DNA of 43,452 bases from a candidate division KSB1 bacterium (GTDB lineage: Bacteria; Zhuqueibacterota; Zhuqueibacteria; Zhuqueibacterales; Zhuqueibacteraceae), in contig JAPDQB010000052.1 of NCBI GenBank assembly GCA_034506175.1, positions 1 to 43,452 of the forward strand, given 5' to 3'. Positions 40,804 to 43,452 of the stretch are shown here, in pieces (positions within the stretch are counted from its first letter, which is position 1; each line of letters opens with the position of its first letter). A program made the translations under genes and the position numbers. The notes beneath the pieces were generated by a model, which searched no databases, had not been told where the DNA came from, and worked only from the letters and a program-made list of their open reading frames with translations.

Positions 40804-43200
40804 TTATTCATATCGCAAAGCATTGACCGGATTAGTGAGCGCAATCTTAATTGAATGGTAACTTACGGTCAAAAGCACGATTATCAGGGCCATTAAGCCG
40901 ATTTGGAAAAATGTCAAAATACTGATTTCGACATGGTAAGCAAATTTTTGCAGCCACCGATACATCATGAAATACGCGACCGGTACGGCGATCAAGAATG
41001 CGGCGGCAACCAGTTTAGCGAAGTCCTTTGACAAGAGAAGCATGATTTGTAATACTGAAGCGCCCAGCACCTTGCGCATGCCGATTTCCTTAGTACGCTG
41101 CACGGCGGTAAAAGTGGCGAGCCCAAACATACCCAAACTAGCAATGATGATCGCGAGGGCAGAAAAATAGGAAAAAATCTTTGCTAATCTTTGCTCGGCT
41201 TGATATAATTTATTGAGGCTGTCATCTAAAAAGAAATATTCAAAAGGATGAGCGGGGTCGAACTCCCTCCATTTGCTCGCAATATACTCCATTGTATCGG
41301 GCACGTTATTAGGACCGATTCTAATCGTAACAACACCGCGAAGTGCAGGCAGGTTCAAAAATGTGTGGTTTTGGGGATTCAGCAGACGAAGGATTAACGG
41401 CTCGATATTGCTGTGCAGGGAGGCATAATTAAAATTCTTTGTTACCCCTATCACCATGGCTTTTTTAAAGCCTCGCTCTTTGTCTCCCCGATGCCAGTAC
41501 TCTAATTCTTGGCCAACTGCCGCAACAGCGGAAGCCCATCCAAATTTCTGAACCGCCGTTTCATTGAGAAGTACAGCTTCGGTGACATCCGTTGGGAAAG
41601 CCTCTGAAAAATTTCTCCCCGCTACAAGCCCAATCTCCAGGGTCTTCAGAAATGCTTCATCCACGAAATAGGTATTAACAAAATTTTGATCCTCTTTGCC
41701 CGGTAACTTGTACAGCATTTGTGGCACATTTTTTATTCCTACTCTGCCCGGTACGGAAGAGGAGGCCGCAGCACTGAGCACGTTCTGGTGTTCCAGGACC
41801 GTATTTCTAAACGTCCGATATCTTCGTTGCACTTCCCTTTCTCTTATGACCACTACAACGACCTGCTCTTTGTTGAAACCCAACCTTTGCTTTTGGATAA
41901 ATTCCAGTTGATTATAAACCACTATTGTTCCAATCGCTAAAATGATTGAAATTGTAAATTGAGCCACGACCAAACCTTTTCGAATGGCATAACCGGCTAA
42001 TCCCGAGTTGAATTTGCCTTTTAATACCTGCGCCGGCTGAAAGCTCGAGAGAAAAAACGCCGGATAACTGCCTGCAACAACGCCCACAAACAGAGCTATA
42101 CCGAGCAAAAGAAGCAAGCTGTCATTGTATTCAAGCACGAGTTTTTTGTCAACCAACGCATTGAACGTGGGCAAGACAAATTCAACCAAGACGAGGGCAA
42201 AACAAAGTGCAATAAGCGATAAAATAATGGATTCTCCGATAAATTGCCCGATGAGTTGTTTACGACTTGCACCAACGACTTTTCGCATTCCTACTTCTTT
42301 GGCACGCTGAGCCGACCGGGCGGTAGTGAGATTTATAAAATTAATACAGGCAAGAAGCAACACAAAAATGGCAACGACTGAAAAAATGTAAATATACCTC
42401 ATCTCACCATTCGGCTCTATTTCTCCTTCGAAGTGTGAATTAAAATGAATTTGTGTTAAAGGTTGAAGATGCAATCTGGAACCGTCATCAAAGGTGTAGC
42501 GAGGATCATATTTTTTGAAGAGATCGGTGATTCTTTTTTCGGCTTCAAGTGGAGAGGTGTTTTTATCAAGAAGTATATAAGTAAGACCGGACCACACACT
42601 TTTTTCAACAGTCATCAATGAACCAAGAAAATCGAATTTAAAGTGAGAGTTATGAGGAATATGAGCAAGCACACCTGTAACCTGAAAATAAAGCGTATCC
42701 TCAAGCGTGAGCACTTTGCCTATCGGATCCTCGGCAGCGAAATACTTTTCGGCCATTTCTTGGGTGATGACGACAGAATTGGGTTTGGCAAGCGCAGTTT
42801 TGGGGTTACCCATGACCAATGGGAAGGTAAAGACTTCAAAAATGGTCGAGTCTGCAAAGAAAAAGCGGTCCTCGTTGAAACGCTTGTTGCGATAATGAAC
42901 AACACCGCCAGAGGGTACAATTCTGGTGCCGGATATCGCACCCGGAAGGTCGCCAATTACCCTCCCGCTTTCTTTGGTCCACTGTAGTGCACTCCCCCCG
43001 CCGCTAGGCGAGAGCGTGAGGAGCCGATAAACTTGTTCTGCGTTCCTATGGTACCTGTCATAGCTCAGTTCATCCCGAACGAAAAACAAGATCAAAAAAC
43101 TTACAGCCATGCCGGCAGTGAGTCCGAAAACATTGATGGCAGTATAGCTCTTATGTTTTAACAAGCCCCGACAGGCGATCCTGAGATAATTTTTCAACAT
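40804..43200 (-). CDS. MacB/FtsX-type ABC transporter permease C
   Basis: Permease of 798 residues of the same double-module type. The N-terminal helix (about 20-42) includes AINVFGLTAGMAVSFLILFF. The first FtsX region has FSVVAIFVLLLACINFINLT and KEVGMRKVVGASRKQL. The second has YFSALAIIIASLGMFGLATF, RTKEIGMRKVLGASVLQIML and the tail ALTNPVNALRYE. The DNA is visibly more AT-rich than permeases A and B, and the tail is less standard, so it is the most diverged paralogue. It ends just upstream of the HlyD gene control region, and its own start has only a weak ribosome site. Probable partner of the HlyD adaptor and the ATPase. Confidence 0.92.
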   Translation of the reverse strand: MLKNYLRIACRGLLKHKSYTAINVFGLTAGMAVSFLILFFVRDELSYDRYHRNAEQVYRLLTLSPSGGGSALQWTKESGRVIGDLPGAISGTRIVPSGGVVHYRNKRFNEDRFFFADSTIFEVFTFPLVMGNPKTALAKPNSVVITQEMAEKYFAAEDPIGKVLTLEDTLYFQVTGVLAHIPHNSHFKFDFLGSLMTVEKSVWSGLTYILLDKNTSPLEAEKRITDLFKKYDPRYTFDDGSRLHLQPLTQIHFNSHFEGEIEPNGEMRYIYIFSVVAIFVLLLACINFINLTTARSAQRAKEVGMRKVVGASRKQLIGQFIGESIILSLIALCFALVLVEFVLPTFNALVDKKLVLEYNDSLLLLLGIALFVGVVAGSYPAFFLSSFQPAQVLKGKFNSGLAGYAIRKGLVVAQFTISIILAIGTIVVYNQLEFIQKQRLGFNKEQVVVVVIREREVQRRYRTFRNTVLEHQNVLSAAASSSVPGRVGIKNVPQMLYKLPGKEDQNFVNTYFVDEAFLKTLEIGLVAGRNFSEAFPTDVTEAVLLNETAVQKFGWASAVAAVGQELEYWHRGDKERGFKKAMVIGVTKNFNYASLHSNIEPLILRLLNPQNHTFLNLPALRGVVTIRIGPNNVPDTMEYIASKWREFDPAHPFEYFFLDDSLNKLYQAEQRLAKIFSYFSALAIIIASLGMFGLATFTAVQRTKEIGMRKVLGASVLQIMLLLSKDFAKLVAAAFLIAVPVAYFMMYRWLQKFAYHVEISILTFFQIGLMALIIVLLTVSYHSIKIALTNPVNALRYE

Positions 43201-43253
43201 GGCAAGTGGTACAAATGTCGCAGGATAAATCCAACTGAATCAGCAGTCAATTT

Positions 43254-43452
43254 GTATCCCCTCGGTGAAGTCCATCTTTTCTTTGGCGGATGAATTTTGT
43301 ATTTTCCTTCATGTTCACCCCATCAAGGAGGAAAATCATGTCGTCCGCAACCCCACTCACGCCGCGCGCCCAGGAGATGTTCGCCCGCATTGAGAAGTAC
43401 CTCGCCAGCGGCCTCTCCCAGAAAGCTTTTTGTGCGCAGGAAAACCTCGTCT
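43254..43452 (+). mobile_element. left end of a second IS66-family element (runs off the window)
   Basis: The terminal repeat GTATCCCCTCGGTGAAGTCC, then ATCTTTTCTTTGG, starts at 43254. It matches the ends of the element at 24479-26160 except for a few bases. Eighty-four bases later a helix-turn-helix gene of the IS66 accessory type begins on the plus strand. The orientation is opposite to the first element, so the accessory-gene ends face each other across 17 kb. Confidence 0.88.
43338..43452 (+). CDS. IS66-family accessory helix-turn-helix protein (partial)
   Basis: The first 38 codons are visible, with AGGAGG upstream of the ATG. TPRAQEMFARIEKYLASGLS, then QKAFCAQENLV, aligns with the protein at 25750-26076 (RRTPRAEARFACIEKYL and QKAFCAQAGL) but differs at many positions. 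The two elements are therefore related, not recent copies. The gene continues beyond the window. Confidence 0.88.
   Translation, partial: MSSATPLTPRAQEMFARIEKYLASGLSQKAFCAQENLV

Noticed and set aside
1..43452. tRNA, rRNA or CRISPR array
   Set aside because: No cloverleaf-like GTTCGAATC context, no rRNA text and no regularly spaced identical repeats were seen on reading; a tRNAscan or CRISPR search was not possible.

Overview
The window looks like chromosomal DNA of a Gram-negative bacterium of roughly half GC. It carries a full Tol-Pal envelope system with two lipoproteins, large two-module MacB/FtsX-type permeases ending in ALANPVEALRYE-like tails, DUF4143 ATPases, a Uma2 nuclease and IS66-type elements. 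Permeases with this tail are typical of the FCB superphylum and its uncultured relatives (KSB1, Calditrichota, Ignavibacteria). That placement is inference from gene content; there is no rRNA or other phylogenetic marker here. I found no tRNA, rRNA or CRISPR array.

Left part (1-15.3 kb), mostly conserved housekeeping genes. An edge fragment and an IS3-like remnant are followed on the minus strand by a beta-barrel outer-membrane protein with a coiled-coil tail. Next comes a complete minus-strand operon tolQ-tolR-tolA/tonB-tolB-pal-cpoB (7102 down to 2267) with a terminator. Divergent from it is a secreted cupredoxin-like protein with a clear sigma-70-type promoter and a terminator. A plus-strand pair glpD-ppk1 follows, four bases apart, with its own promoter. 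Convergent to it lies a large transketolase-family enzyme with an unusual four-CxxC zinc-ribbon-like tail. A short duplicated ppk1 fragment sits between them.

Middle part (15.3-24.5 kb), an accessory detoxification-type cluster. It contains two alpha/beta hydrolases (one with a Cys nucleophile), a type B carboxylesterase, a SnoaL-like protein, a cupin/carboxymuconolactone-decarboxylase fusion, an aldo/keto reductase and a divergent AraC-family regulator. REP-like hairpin repeats, an SDR gene stub and a truncated PQQ-propeller gene lie among these genes.

Right part (24.5-43.4 kb), a permease island bracketed by two IS66-family elements in opposite orientation: a decayed one at 24479-26160 and one entering at 43254. 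Inside are three intact ~800-residue MacB-like permeases, at least four permease remnants, one LolD/MacB-type ATPase, one HlyD-type adaptor and one Uma2 protein. Small accessory genes are wedged at the 3' ends of the permeases: a nucleotidyltransferase pair, a DUF6516-like pair, two DUF4143 ATPases and a four-helix-bundle remnant.

The most striking non-coding signal is a duplicated control region. The ATPase gene and the HlyD gene are each preceded by a -24/-12 (sigma-54-like) element, and exactly 57 bp further upstream lies the same pair of palindromes with 22 bp periodicity. This suggests that the tripartite exporter is one enhancer-controlled regulon.
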